A stretch of 64,000 nucleotides of DNA from Allomuricauda sp. GTDB lineage: Bacteria; Bacteroidota; Bacteroidia; Flavobacteriales; Flavobacteriaceae. Position numbers and translations under genes: made by a program. The notes beneath the pieces are model-generated. The model was not told where the DNA came from. It was given only the letters and a program-made list of their open reading frames with translations, and searched no databases. Of the stretch, positions 10,449 to 19,546 are shown in pieces. Numbering within the stretch: the first letter of the stretch is position 1; each line of letters begins with the position of its first letter. The stretch is taken from the NCBI GenBank assembly GCA_030148335.1, contig JASBTQ010000005.1, positions 1 through 64,000 of the forward strand. The letters are read 5' to 3'.

Positions 10449-11326
10449 TGTCATTTTTAGATACGAGACACAAGAAAAAATCCTTCACGCTTACAACACT
10501 TCTGTTAAGCGCATTGCTCCTATTGCTCTTTTATATAGGTCTTACATACCTTGACCCGCCCATAGAAAATGGCATAGCGGTGAATTTTGGGACCATGGAT
10601 TTTGGCAGTGGTGAAGTCCAGCCCAAAGAAAAAATAAGGTCCGAGCCACAAGAAGTGGTGAGCGAACCCGTGCAACAAGTACAGGAAGTGCAACCACAGG
10701 AGGAGACCGTGGAAGAGGCCCCCGTGGAGAAGGTACTGACCAGCGACAACGAGGAGAGCATCAAGATAAAGCAGCAGCAAGAAGCCAAACGCAAGGCCGA
10801 TGAGGCGGCGGAAAAGGCCAAGGCCGAAGCAGAACGGATAGCCAAGGAGAAAAGGGATGCGGAAGAAAAAAAGCGACAAGAGCAGGAAGCCAAGAAAAAG
10901 AATATAGACGCCCTTATCGGAGGTGTCGCAAAATCTGATGGTACTGCTACCGGTAGTGAAGGGGATGATAACAAGGCTGGAGACAAAGGCCAGCCGGATG
11001 GAGACCCTTATGCAACCAGTTATTATGGCGCCCCGGGGAGCGGAAGCGGTACTGGAGGCTATGGATTGAACGGGAGATCATTGGCCAGTCAGGGAAAAGT
11101 ACAGCAGGATTGCAACGAAGAAGGCAGAGTAGTTGTGAGAATCGTAGTGGGTAGAAACGGACAGGTCATCCAGGCCACTCCAGGTGTCAAAGGGACCACC
11201 AACAATGCACCCTGTTTATTGGAGCCTGCCAAAAAAACTGCCATGCTCCACAAATGGAACGCCGATTCCAATGCGCCGAGCGAACAGATAGGGTTTGTGG
11301 TGGTCAACTTTAAACTGGGGCAGTAG
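10448..11326 (+). CDS. tonB: TonB-like energy transducer
   Basis: A periplasm-spanning link between the ExbB/ExbD motor and outer-membrane receptors. In its 292 residues an N-terminal transmembrane helix (about 15-35) is followed by a Glu/Val/Pro segment and a highly charged Lys/Glu/Ala stretch, probably helical (about 95-155). A Gly/Ser-rich spacer leads to a TonB-type C-terminal domain (EGRVVVRIVVGRNGQVIQ). The long charged helix resembles TolA as much as TonB. The start overlaps the exbD stop by one base, and the folC GTG overlaps its own stop. Confidence 0.85.
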   Translation: MSFLDTRHKKKSFTLTTLLLSALLLLLFYIGLTYLDPPIENGIAVNFGTMDFGSGEVQPKEKIRSEPQEVVSEPVQQVQEVQPQEETVEEAPVEKVLTSDNEESIKIKQQQEAKRKADEAAEKAKAEAERIAKEKRDAEEKKRQEQEAKKKNIDALIGGVAKSDGTATGSEGDDNKAGDKGQPDGDPYATSYYGAPGSGSGTGGYGLNGRSLASQGKVQQDCNEEGRVVVRIVVGRNGQVIQATPGVKGTTNNAPCLLEPAKKTAMLHKWNADSNAPSEQIGFVVVNFKLGQ

Positions 11327-12537
11327 TGACCTATAAGGAAACCCTGGACTGGATGTTCGGCCAGTTGCCCATGTACCAGCAAAAAGGTGCTGCGGCCCTG
11401 AACGCTAAAATGGACAACATCATCCATTTTTCCGACCTTTTGGGCAATCCACACACAAAGTTCAAGACCATCCATGTGGCAGGGACCAACGGAAAAGGCT
11501 CCAGTAGCCATATGTTGGCATCCATACTCCAAGAAGCTGGCTACAAAGTAGGGCTGTACACTTCACCGCATCTCAAGGATTTTAGGGAACGCATCAAAAT
11601 CAATGGAAAACCTGTTGACAAGAAGTTCGTAAAGGAATTTATTGACACGAACAAAACCTTTTTGGAACACCATAAGCTGTCTTTTTTTGAGATGACCGTG
11701 GGAATGGCCTTTAGCTATTTTGTCAAGGAAAAGGTGGATATTGCTGTGATAGAAGTTGGTTTGGGAGGGCGATTGGACTCTACCAATATCATAACCCCGG
11801 AAGCGTCCCTCATCACAAACATAGGATTGGACCATGTGCAGATATTGGGGGATACCTTGGAAAAGATAGCATTGGAAAAAGCAGGGATCATTAAACCTGG
11901 TGTGCCTGTGGTGATCAGTGAACGACAACCCGAAACAGGGACCATCTTTAATTTGATTGCCCATCAATTGAAATCCAAAATTGTTTTTGCGGATGAACTG
12001 TCCCTCCCTGCCTATACTACAGATTTGCTGGGAGATTATCAGGAACGGAATATGAAAGGAGTTCTGGCCTGTGTCCGACAGTTGGAAGGTTTTGCCATTT
12101 CAGAGGATAATATTTCCAATGGATTGAAGAAGGTAGTGGCCAATACGGGATTGATGGGGAGGTGGCAAATTTTGAAGGAAAGACCATTGGTGGTCTGCGA
12201 TACGGCCCATAACAAGGAAGGACTTTCATGGGTGTTGGAGCAGATCAAAAAGCAACAGTATAAGCAACTGCATATGGTATTGGGTTTTGTCAGCGATAAA
12301 GATGTGAAGGGTGTATTGGGGATGTTTCCCAAAGAGGCCCAGTACTACTTTGTGAGGCCGAATATCCCTCGCGGAATGGAAGTGGAGCAGTTGGCCGCTA
12401 CGGCCATGGAACAGGGCCTAGAAGGAAAAGCATACAAGACAGTAAAGAAGGGCTTAAAGGCGGCTATGGTCACGGCAGAAATGGAAGATATGGTCTATGT
12501 GGGAGGGAGTACTTTTGTCGTTGCTGAAGTGGTTTAG
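11326..12537 (+). CDS. folC: bifunctional folylpolyglutamate synthase/dihydrofolate synthase
   Basis: FolC joins glutamate to dihydropteroate and extends the polyglutamate tail of folates, using ATP. At 403 residues it has the ATP loop GTNGKGSSS (about 53-61), ITNIGLDHVQILGDTLEKIALEKAGI, and CDTAHNKEGL of the C-terminal Mur-ligase-like domain. The start is GTG, whose first base is the last base of the tonB stop (TAGTG). The reading MTYKETLDWMF matches family N-termini, so I keep it over later ATGs. It converges with the LytTR regulator gene, leaving only 4 bp between stop codons. Confidence 0.95.
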   Translation: MTYKETLDWMFGQLPMYQQKGAAALNAKMDNIIHFSDLLGNPHTKFKTIHVAGTNGKGSSSHMLASILQEAGYKVGLYTSPHLKDFRERIKINGKPVDKKFVKEFIDTNKTFLEHHKLSFFEMTVGMAFSYFVKEKVDIAVIEVGLGGRLDSTNIITPEASLITNIGLDHVQILGDTLEKIALEKAGIIKPGVPVVISERQPETGTIFNLIAHQLKSKIVFADELSLPAYTTDLLGDYQERNMKGVLACVRQLEGFAISEDNISNGLKKVVANTGLMGRWQILKERPLVVCDTAHNKEGLSWVLEQIKKQQYKQLHMVLGFVSDKDVKGVLGMFPKEAQYYFVRPNIPRGMEVEQLAATAMEQGLEGKAYKTVKKGLKAAMVTAEMEDMVYVGGSTFVVAEVV

Positions 12538-12541
12538 TGGA

Positions 12542-13273
12542 TCAAAGCCCCAATGCGGAAAAAAAGTTTGCTTTATGGCTCTCACCAATCGGTATCCGTA
12601 CATCATTGATTACAATTCTGTTCCTTTGGACCGTTTTTATGCGGCTTAAGTTCACCACAAATGATTTGTGCACCCGCAGAAATTGATTGGACGGGAGTTT
12701 CTCCAAAATCTCTTTAAAGCTCATCAGGGTAAGAATGGTCTTATTGGTACCCACCACATGGATTTTTAAGTAATCCTTTAGGCCTTGGATATACTCAATA
12801 TCGTCCAGGTTGATCTTTACACTCTCATATTCTGCTTTTATAAAAATATAATTTGGGGTCGATTTTTGGTTTTCGCCAATGGATGGGAATACATTTTCCT
12901 TAGGTGGTGTGCCCTTATATGCCATCACTTCCTTTGCCCTGGATATGGCCTTGATGAACCTGTTGTACGGAATGGGCTTTACCAAATAATCAATGGCATT
13001 TAGGTTGAAGCCTTCCACGGCGTATTGGGAGTAGGCGGTGGTAAAGATGAACATCGGGATATTGTCCAAAGAAGTTATGAAGTCAATACCGTTGATCTGC
13101 GGCATTTCAATATCGCAGAAAATAAGGTCTATTTTTTTTTCCTTGATTACCGAAATGGCTTCCAAAGGGTTGGTAAAGGTCCCTTCCAGTTGGATAAAAT
13201 CCATTTTTTGGCAATAGTCCATCAAAACGTCAATGGCGAGGGGCTCGTCATCTATTATAATACATTTCATCAT
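12542..13273 (-). CDS. LytTR-family response regulator
   Basis: A two-component regulator of 243 residues. The N-terminal receiver has acidic residues IIDDE at 7-10, phosphoacceptor Asp54 in FCDIEMPQING, and Lys in DYLVKPI. The C-terminal LytTR DNA-binding domain includes YIQGLKDYLKIH and FLRVHKSFVVNLSRI. It lies 22 bp after its LytS-type kinase and is the last gene of a leftward four-gene unit (Kelch lipoprotein, DUF4907 protein, kinase, regulator). Confidence 0.95.
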   Translation of the reverse strand: MMKCIIIDDEPLAIDVLMDYCQKMDFIQLEGTFTNPLEAISVIKEKKIDLIFCDIEMPQINGIDFITSLDNIPMFIFTTAYSQYAVEGFNLNAIDYLVKPIPYNRFIKAISRAKEVMAYKGTPPKENVFPSIGENQKSTPNYIFIKAEYESVKINLDDIEYIQGLKDYLKIHVVGTNKTILTLMSFKEILEKLPSNQFLRVHKSFVVNLSRIKTVQRNRIVINDVRIPIGESHKANFFSALGL

Positions 13274-13295
13274 TTCCTTGGGTTTATATCATAGT

Positions 13296-14327
13296 CTATA
13301 AGCTGCGTAAATTCAAATCTACACAATAGTTTTTGCCATCATCTGAGATGAGTAGGTTATGGGAATCCGGGAATAGGAGCTTCAGCCGATTCTTTATGTT
13401 CTCCAGACCAACACCTGAACTCTTGTCATTTTTCCTGTGGGACCCTATCTTATTCTCTACCCTAAAGGATATGGATCCATCTTCGATTAAAAAATTGATG
13501 CTCACATACGTCTTTCCTTGATAATCCGTTCCATACTTAAAAGCATTTTCAATGAATGAGATAAAGAGCAAAGGTGGAATCTGTTTGTTCTTGTCGTCGC
13601 CAGAGATCCGCAAGTTGACATTTGCACTGTCCGATAGGCGAAGTCTCTGCAATTGCACATAATTTTTAATGTATTCCAGTTCTTTTGCCAAGGGAACCAT
13701 TTCCTTATCGGCTTCATAGAGCATATAGCGCATCAATTCCGACAGGGAAATGATGGCTTCGGATGTCATGTTGGAGTTTTTTACCGCCAAGGAATATATG
13801 GCATTCAATGAGTTGAACAGAAAATGGGGATTCAACTGGGTTTTCAGGAATTGGAGTTCCGAGTTCACTTTTTCATTTTCGACCTTCTTTCTGCTGTCCT
13901 CATTCCTTTTCCATTCCAGATAGACCCGGAGAAAAGCACTTACAAAAAAGGGAGCACTGAGATTCAGGATGTTTACAAAAAAAAGTATGGTGTGTCTATT
14001 TTCAGGTGGGACAAACCTGTCCATTCTGACATTGGGAGGTATCTTGGGCCCGGGAGCAAAACCTAGATTTAAGATGAGCCCTGTGCCCACGATCAACACC
14101 AAACAAATCAAGATGTAGGATAGGGTTTTCTTTTTGAGCAGAATCTTTGGGACCAACAAAAAATAATTGGCATAGAAAAAAACGATTACTATTACGAGCC
14201 TTAGGGGCAGGTCAGGAGGTATTTGTCGCAGTTGGAAAAAAAAGGGAAAAAGAAAGAGACCATAGAAAAAACTCCATAGCAACAAGTGGAGGACAAATAC
14301 CTGTATGTTTTTGCGCTTAAGGATCAT
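13296..14327 (-). CDS. LytS-type sensor histidine kinase
   Basis: A membrane histidine kinase of the LytS/YehU group (His_kinase domain plus GHKL ATPase), 343 residues. Four hydrophobic segments occupy the first ~130 residues. A short linker follows, then the phospho-His box QLNPHFLFNSLNAIYSLA, and an ATPase domain with FIENAFKYG (N-box) and GVGLENIKNRL (G-box). No periplasmic sensor domain is visible, so the signal is probably sensed within the membrane. It phosphorylates the downstream LytTR regulator. Confidence 0.94.
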   Translation of the reverse strand: MILKRKNIQVFVLHLLLWSFFYGLFLFPFFFQLRQIPPDLPLRLVIVIVFFYANYFLLVPKILLKKKTLSYILICLVLIVGTGLILNLGFAPGPKIPPNVRMDRFVPPENRHTILFFVNILNLSAPFFVSAFLRVYLEWKRNEDSRKKVENEKVNSELQFLKTQLNPHFLFNSLNAIYSLAVKNSNMTSEAIISLSELMRYMLYEADKEMVPLAKELEYIKNYVQLQRLRLSDSANVNLRISGDDKNKQIPPLLFISFIENAFKYGTDYQGKTYVSINFLIEDGSISFRVENKIGSHRKNDKSSGVGLENIKNRLKLLFPDSHNLLISDDGKNYCVDLNLRSL

Positions 14328-14333
14328 AGGAGG

Positions 14334-14675
14334 TTATTGTTGTCCCAAAAGTACAATATCCAATTCTTTGAGTTCCTGCAAAGTAATATCAGGAGCAATT
14401 TTCCTTTGGATTTTCTGTATGACCCTGTTTGCCACCTTTTCTGCATCTTTTTCAGATTGGAACTGGATTTTGCCCGCTACAGCAGGAATAAATTCTTGAT
14501 GGACCAATAATTTACCATTCATGAAAATTTGATAGCCATAGCCTCTTTCAAGCTTGATGGTCTTGGAATATAGCGGCAGGGCTACTTCCTTTTTTTTACT
14601 TTTGAACAATAGCAAGGCTGATAAGGCGAGCCCTATAAAAAGACAGAGCGTTGTGATTTTCATGTTCTTTTCCAT
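14334..14675 (-). CDS. DUF4907 domain protein
   Basis: A small exported or membrane-anchored protein of 113 residues. A hydrophobic N-terminal segment (about residues 6-24) is followed by the DUF4907 pattern GYGYQIFMNGKLLVHQEFIPAV and a helix rich in Lys/Val/Ile. DUF4907 proteins of Bacteroidota occur beside Kelch lipoproteins and LytTR systems, as here. Function is unknown. It starts 6 bp upstream of the kinase gene, so it is co-expressed and may be an accessory signal protein. Confidence 0.82.
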   Translation of the reverse strand: MEKNMKITTLCLFIGLALSALLLFKSKKKEVALPLYSKTIKLERGYGYQIFMNGKLLVHQEFIPAVAGKIQFQSEKDAEKVANRVIQKIQRKIAPDITLQELKELDIVLLGQQ

Positions 14676-14750
14676 AACTGTCTTTCAAAACAGTGATCAA
14701 AAGGGAGGGTATTTCCTGTTCTTGTCTTTTGGATGAAGGATTGGCGATGA

Positions 14751-15746
14751 CTAGTCTTCATCATCATATTCAACAAAAGGAAAAAATTCATCCAGGTCGT
14801 CCAAATAAAGCGTTCCTGTTCGGCCTAGTCCTACAAATGCCCTGCTGGAGTTTGAAAATGCGATGGCATCTTGTCGAGTGGAGCCTTCAAAGCTGGTTTT
14901 TTGTACCCAAGTGTCGGATGAAGGGTCATACTCCCAAACGGTATTGGTGGCGCCATTACTTTCGCCACATGCCACATAACCGTATCCGTTCAATTCAAAA
15001 CCCACTGCATTGCTACGGGCAATGGCATAATCATCCTCTTCGTCCAGATCCAGCTTTTTGGTCCAGGTTTCACTGGATGCGTCAAAAGCCCAAAAGTCAT
15101 CCAAATAGATACCATTGGAAACCCCAGTTCCCAAATACACAGTCCCGTTGATCATAAAGGTTGTAGCCGATCTTCTTTTGTTGCCTCCAAACCCCTGCAG
15201 TTCGGTCCAAGTGTCGGAAGCTGGGTCATATTTCCAAAAATCCTTCCTGTCGTTCTCGCCGTCGTACCCAGTCCCAAAATACCCATAACCGTTGGCCCCG
15301 AAGGCAACCGCACTTCTCCTTTTTGTGTTGGACAAGGAAGCGATCTGAGTCCAACTATTGCTCGATGGATCATAGGAATAAAAATCATTGAGTTCATCCA
15401 CACCATCATAGCCGGAACCAATGTAGCCTTTGCCATCGACTTCAAATCCAACCGCCGCATTTCTGGGTGTGCCTGGAAAATTAGCTTTTTGTGACCAATA
15501 GTCCCCTTCCATATCATAGGACCAAAATGAGTTCAAATAATCGTCCCCATCATACCCAACACCCATATATCCCACATTGTCTATCACAAAACCTGAAATG
15601 CTGCTGCGTGGGCTGCCGTCAAAAACAGATCTGTTCACCCAGTTGCCCAGATCTTCATCATCCGAGTCGTCGGAACATGCAGAAAATAAAAGGAGCGATA
15701 CTAGGGTAAAAAAAATGGGTCTGTGGTAATGTGCTGTTTTTTTCAT
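14751..15746 (-). CDS. Kelch-repeat lipoprotein
   Basis: A surface or periplasmic lipoprotein of 331 residues. The signal peptide ends in a lipobox with Cys24 (LLFSAC) followed by an acidic stretch. The rest is about six Kelch blades of ~45-50 residues with the pattern (S/R)xAxxFxxxGxGYxGxGxDGxxxxxDFWxYDPxSxxW, typical of a galactose-oxidase-like beta-propeller. No catalytic residues are evident, so it is likely a binding protein. It opens the DUF4907/LytS/LytTR operon and may be its sensor or its target. Confidence 0.9.
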   Translation of the reverse strand: MKKTAHYHRPIFFTLVSLLLFSACSDDSDDEDLGNWVNRSVFDGSPRSSISGFVIDNVGYMGVGYDGDDYLNSFWSYDMEGDYWSQKANFPGTPRNAAVGFEVDGKGYIGSGYDGVDELNDFYSYDPSSNSWTQIASLSNTKRRSAVAFGANGYGYFGTGYDGENDRKDFWKYDPASDTWTELQGFGGNKRRSATTFMINGTVYLGTGVSNGIYLDDFWAFDASSETWTKKLDLDEEDDYAIARSNAVGFELNGYGYVACGESNGATNTVWEYDPSSDTWVQKTSFEGSTRQDAIAFSNSSRAFVGLGRTGTLYLDDLDEFFPFVEYDDED

Positions 15747-15767
15747 GCCTAACGTTTAAATTTTTTC

Positions 15768-15775
15768 CAAAGGTA
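15768..15775 (-). promoter_or_regulatory. -7 promoter box of the Kelch/LytS/LytTR operon
   Basis: Minus-strand TACCTTTG is an exact TAnnTTTG match 21 nt before the Kelch gene ATG. No TTG -33 element at ideal spacing. Confidence 0.5.
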
Positions 15776-15946
15776 ATTTTCGGCCCTAAGCTCCTGTAAG
15801 GGAATATATGAAGCTTGATTTTTAATATATGAACGAGTACAAATTATCTACGAACGGATAACCCCGGTTGGTAGGGGTATTTAGTGCCTTCGTCTCCAAA
15901 GAGACAGGGTTCGTCCATTCCCATTCCAAGGCTTTTGCACAGCATA

Positions 15947-15954
15947 TATTTTTG
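15947..15954 (+). promoter_or_regulatory. -7 promoter box of the DUF4270 gene
   Basis: TATTTTTG matches TAnnTTTG and lies 15 nt before the chosen ATG. It falls inside the longer TTG-started frame, which argues against that longer start. Confidence 0.5.
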
Positions 15955-15969
15955 CGGAAAACAAAGTTT

Positions 15970-17304
15970 ATGGGAAAGTATTTGGGACTTCTATGTCCAT
16001 TCATTGTAGTGTTTGTATCGTGTAGTTCGGAGAACATCAATACATCCGATTTTTTGGCTGGGGAGGCTTTCACGGGGAGCAACATGCGGGTAGTTTTGTT
16101 GGATACGCTCACTGTGGAAACTTCGACCATGAAGTTTGACAGTATTGTCAGCAGTGAATCAAGTAGGATCTTGGTGGGGAAATATATCGACCCCATATTT
16201 GGGACAGTTAGTACATCGAGTTATATGGGCATGGTTCCGAGCAGTTTTACCATTGACAGCGAGGCGGAATATGACAGCATCGCCCTTTATCTGAAGTTGG
16301 ACAAGTACTATTATAATGACACCCTTCGTACAAATACCATTCATATAAAGCAATTGGCCAAAACCCTGAAACCGGATGAAGGAAGCTACTTTTATAACAC
16401 TGCGGAAGCGGAGTACTATGAAGATGATCTTGGCGCCATGTCCTATGCTCCCAGACCCCTGGACTCAGATACCCTGGAAATCAAGATTTCCGATGAACTG
16501 GGCTTGGATTTCTTCGAAAAGTTCCAGGAAAAACTGATCACCAATACAGATCAGTTCAAGGATTATTTCAAAGGACTGGCCCTTCTGCCGGGGGAGGATG
16601 ACGATGGCTCCATTATTGGGTTTTCAAAAGAAACCAGGGCTAGCTTCATGCGGTTGTACTTCAGTTCTTCGGAAGAGAGCGAGCGCGTCCAGAGCTACAT
16701 TGACATCAATTTGGACCAATCCTCTTCACCAGTTCCTTTTTTCAATCAGATCATTGCGGAAAATCCGATAGAGCCATTGCAGGTGCTGACCGATACGGAG
16801 GTGAACCTGGGCAGCATGGATGCCGACAATTTAAGCTTTATACAAGCTGGTGTGGGAATGACAACAAGGATAGAGTTTCCACACATAAAAACCATCAATG
16901 ACATCCGGGGACAGGGAACCATTTTGGACGCCGTACTCAAGGTAAGGCCTGCTTTGGGCACCTTTGATGACAAGTTTATTCTCAGGGACACTCTTTCTGT
17001 TTACTTGGTGGACCAGAACAACGAACTTACAGAGCAGTTGCTATATTCGGATGGTGCCACTTCGGTTTTGGGGATCCTTAACCGGAACAATGAGGAATTC
17101 AATGACATTTACTATGAAATTCCTTTGGGCAGCTATATCGAAAAAATATTGTTGGCAGATCGGGAAACGGATGAGGCCCTTATTCTATTGCCCGATGATT
17201 ATAATTCCACGGTGGACCGATTTGTCCTGTATGGCATGGACCAGTCGGAAAACAGTATTGTTCTTGAGCTTACTTATGCAATTTACGATGAAGATGACGA
17301 ATAG
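15970..17304 (+). CDS. DUF4270 lipoprotein
   Basis: An exported lipoprotein of 444 residues. The ATG chosen here gives a short hydrophobic signal ending in a lipobox (VFVSC, Cys18); the longer TTG frame would bury it behind 34 unconserved residues. The mature protein shows DUF4270 features: an early VGKYIDPIFGTVSTSSYMG segment, paired 'D-S-I-A-L-Y-L-K-L' beta strands and acidic loops. DUF4270 proteins are frequent in Bacteroidota and have no known activity. The stop overlaps the start of the next gene by 17 bp, indicating a two-gene operon. Confidence 0.88.
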   Translation: MGKYLGLLCPFIVVFVSCSSENINTSDFLAGEAFTGSNMRVVLLDTLTVETSTMKFDSIVSSESSRILVGKYIDPIFGTVSTSSYMGMVPSSFTIDSEAEYDSIALYLKLDKYYYNDTLRTNTIHIKQLAKTLKPDEGSYFYNTAEAEYYEDDLGAMSYAPRPLDSDTLEIKISDELGLDFFEKFQEKLITNTDQFKDYFKGLALLPGEDDDGSIIGFSKETRASFMRLYFSSSEESERVQSYIDINLDQSSSPVPFFNQIIAENPIEPLQVLTDTEVNLGSMDADNLSFIQAGVGMTTRIEFPHIKTINDIRGQGTILDAVLKVRPALGTFDDKFILRDTLSVYLVDQNNELTEQLLYSDGATSVLGILNRNNEEFNDIYYEIPLGSYIEKILLADRETDEALILLPDDYNSTVDRFVLYGMDQSENSIVLELTYAIYDEDDE

Positions 17305-18538
17305 ATTTTTGATGATGGGCTTACTTTTTCTGGTCCAAATGGTAGCCCTATCGCAGTCTGAAGGATTGACGAGCTCCCCCTACTCACTATATGGGCTGGG
17401 CACCATTAACCAGACCAGCATTGGACAATCCAACGCTTTGGGATATTCGGGCTTAGCCCATCGAACGGATACGGGGATAAACAATCTCAATCCGGCCAAC
17501 TACGCCCTAGTGCCCCAAAACTCCTTCTTTTATGATGTTGGGGTAGTGGCAGAATATAATAGCTATAGCAATAGAGGGGATGACGAGTCCAAGACAACGT
17601 TCAACTTCTCCAATCTAGCCTTCGCTTTCCGGATAGCCAATAGATTGGGGGTTGGGATATCCCTTATACCCTATAGTGATGTAGGATATACGCTTTTGGG
17701 CTTGGTATCCAACATAGAGGGCTCCGATGAGACCTTTGAGAGCAACGTTTCTGGTATTGGTGGGCTCAACGACCTTGGTATCAACCTTGGTTATGGGATA
17801 ACGGACCGGTTACGTTTGGGTGTTAGGACCTCGGTACTTTTTGGCAATATAGAGGAGAAGGAAAGTTTTCTGATAAGCAATAGCTATTTTGAACTCAATG
17901 AAACTACAAACTATAGTGCATTCCGACTCGGGTTCGGCATGCAATATGATATTACGGACAAGATTTCCGTGGGTAGTACAGTCCAGTTTCCCGTTACCTT
18001 GACCGGGAACCTCACGCGTTCGGTAAGCAAGACCTTGGATGGGCAGGAAATCATAGTGGAGGATGAAGAAAACGATGATGGCTCGGACTTTAAACTTCCT
18101 TTGGAGCTAGGTTTTGGTATTAGCACAAAGATTTTCAAAACCTTTACCCTGAATGCAGACTATAAGAAGAATTTCTGGGACGCCACCAACCAATCCGAGA
18201 GTATCGGGACCTATAGTGACCAAGATATCTATGCGATTGGGTTGGAGTATCTCAACAATTCCAAGGGATACAAGTATTGGGAGCGCATCAGGTACCGTGC
18301 AGGATTTAATTATGACAATGGATATTTGGCCCTGAACGATAATAAAATTGACGGCTACAATATCACTGTGGGCATTGGACTGCCCATGGGATATGCTGCC
18401 AACTCCCTCATTAATTTGTCATATGCATATGGAAGCAAGGGACAGATCAACAACATTTTGGTGGAAGAAAACTATCATTCGATTACCCTTAATTTGAGCT
18501 TGGAAGATCTTTGGTTTGCAAAGCGAAAAATAGATTGA
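17288..18538 (+). CDS. outer-membrane beta-barrel protein (FadL-like fold suspected)
   Basis: A 416-residue outer-membrane protein. From ATG 17288 (or 17294) a signal peptide ending near VALSQ is followed by SPYSLYGLGTINQTSIGQSNALG and INNLNPANYAL. These resemble the N-terminal hatch of OmpP1/FadL- and PorV-like proteins of Bacteroidota. The remainder alternates polar and aromatic residues as beta-barrel strands do and ends with Leu-rich strands. The longer in-frame reading starting at 16964 lies inside DUF4270 and is rejected. Overlap with the DUF4270 gene suggests the two proteins work together at the outer membrane; the substrate is unknown. Confidence 0.8.
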   Translation: MKMTNRFLMMGLLFLVQMVALSQSEGLTSSPYSLYGLGTINQTSIGQSNALGYSGLAHRTDTGINNLNPANYALVPQNSFFYDVGVVAEYNSYSNRGDDESKTTFNFSNLAFAFRIANRLGVGISLIPYSDVGYTLLGLVSNIEGSDETFESNVSGIGGLNDLGINLGYGITDRLRLGVRTSVLFGNIEEKESFLISNSYFELNETTNYSAFRLGFGMQYDITDKISVGSTVQFPVTLTGNLTRSVSKTLDGQEIIVEDEENDDGSDFKLPLELGFGISTKIFKTFTLNADYKKNFWDATNQSESIGTYSDQDIYAIGLEYLNNSKGYKYWERIRYRAGFNYDNGYLALNDNKIDGYNITVGIGLPMGYAANSLINLSYAYGSKGQINNILVEENYHSITLNLSLEDLWFAKRKID

Positions 18539-18580
18539 TTGCTTTTTTGTTTTTTTCTTTCGGGGATTCAAAAACTATTT

Positions 18581-18588
18581 TATATTTG
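18581..18588 (+). promoter_or_regulatory. -7 promoter box of tRNA-Val(TAC)
   Basis: TATATTTG, an exact TAnnTTTG match, lies 23 nt before the first tRNA base. The -33 region is T-rich but has no clear TTG. Confidence 0.6.
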
Positions 18589-18611
18589 CACTCCCATTTA
18601 GCAAATTGAAT

Positions 18612-18686
18612 GGGCGCTTAGCTCAGTTGGTTCAGAGCACCTCGTTTACACCGAGGGGGTCGGGGGTTCGAATCCCTCAGCGCCCA
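18612..18686 (+). tRNA. tRNA-Val (anticodon TAC)
   Basis: A full cloverleaf of 75 nt. Acceptor GGGCGCT pairs with AGCGCCC, the D arm is GCTC...GAGC, and anticodon stem CCTCG/CGAGG encloses loop TTTACAC with anticodon TAC (reads GUA and related Val codons). The T arm contains TTCGAAT. Discriminator base A; the CCA end is not encoded. Confidence 0.97.
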
Positions 18687-18689
18687 CAG

Positions 18690-18724
18690 AAAAAAAAGCC
18701 TTCGATTTTCGAAGGCTTTTTTGT
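18690..18724. terminator. bidirectional terminator between tRNA-Val and UPF0173 gene
   Basis: AAAAAGCCTTCGA and TCGAAGGCTTTTT form a perfect stem around a TTT loop, with A-runs on one side and T-runs on the other. It ends the rightward tRNA transcript and the leftward UPF0173 transcript, whose stop codon is at 18727. Confidence 0.92.
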
Positions 18725-18726
18725 TT

Positions 18727-19410
18727 TTATATGGTGATGGATTCTCCAATATCGGGCAAGATCAATTCCTTGCCTTTTTTCTCGAAATGCGCCATTGCTT
18801 TGGATTTATCGATCTTGATGGGAGGAAAAGTGTCGTAATGGCAACCTATCACTTTATCGCACGCAACAAAGTCACTTGCCAAGGCCGCATCTTCATATCC
18901 CATGGTGAAATTGTCCCCTATGGGCAAAATGGCCACGTCCAGTTTTGGGCAGGTTTTGGGAATGAGTTCCATATCCTTGGTCAAAGCAGTATCCCCGGCA
19001 ATGTAAACGCAGGTTGATTCATCCCATAGTACAAATCCACCTGGATTTCCCCCGTTACTACCGTCAGGCAGCATGCTCGAATGGATCGCGGTCACGTATT
19101 TGGCGGTCCCAAAGTCAAATTTATATTTTCCTCCGTGGTTCATGCCGTGACCTTTGATGCCTTTGTCCCCGAACCAGGTCACGATCTCAAAATTCGACAC
19201 CAAAAGGGCGTCGGGGTTGTTCTTTGCAATCGCTTCCACATCGAGCACATGGTCTTGGTGGGCATGGGTCACAAAAATATAATCGACCTTAAGGCTTTGT
19301 ATGTCAATATCTTTGGCCAATTCGTTTCCGCTAACAAATGGGTCGAACACAATTTTCTTTCCGTTCATTTCAATTAAAAAAGTGGCATGGCCCAAATAGG
19401 TGATTTTCAT
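18727..19410 (-). CDS. UPF0173 family metal-dependent hydrolase
   Basis: A metallo-beta-lactamase-fold hydrolase of 227 residues, usual for UPF0173 (UlaG-like). The metal motif THAHQDH gives His49, His51, Asp53 and His54. GDTAL carries the bridging Asp, and the C-terminal GCHYDTFPP carries a further His. The N-terminus MKITYLGHATF is typical. The family is cytoplasmic and its physiological substrate is not established. It lies between two tRNA-Val genes and is divergent from queD. Confidence 0.93.
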   Translation of the reverse strand: MKITYLGHATFLIEMNGKKIVFDPFVSGNELAKDIDIQSLKVDYIFVTHAHQDHVLDVEAIAKNNPDALLVSNFEIVTWFGDKGIKGHGMNHGGKYKFDFGTAKYVTAIHSSMLPDGSNGGNPGGFVLWDESTCVYIAGDTALTKDMELIPKTCPKLDVAILPIGDNFTMGYEDAALASDFVACDKVIGCHYDTFPPIKIDKSKAMAHFEKKGKELILPDIGESITI

Positions 19411-19546
19411 GGTATGTCTGTTTATTTTTTTAGATATGCTTTACTTCCGAAAGCTGTTGCCTAAGTTAACAAGAACGTTTGTGAAAGTCAATTGTAGGTC
19501 AAGATCCGTGAGGGTCATTTTGCGGATTTTTTTGACCCTGTAAATA

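Noticed and set aside
15868..15969. TTG-started extension of the DUF4270 lipoprotein
   Set aside because: It would place 34 residues ahead of a clear lipoprotein signal and contains the candidate -7 box.
16964..17287. Extension of the outer-membrane barrel gene into DUF4270
   Set aside because: The extra residues are an alternate frame of DUF4270. The signal peptide starts at 17288/17294.
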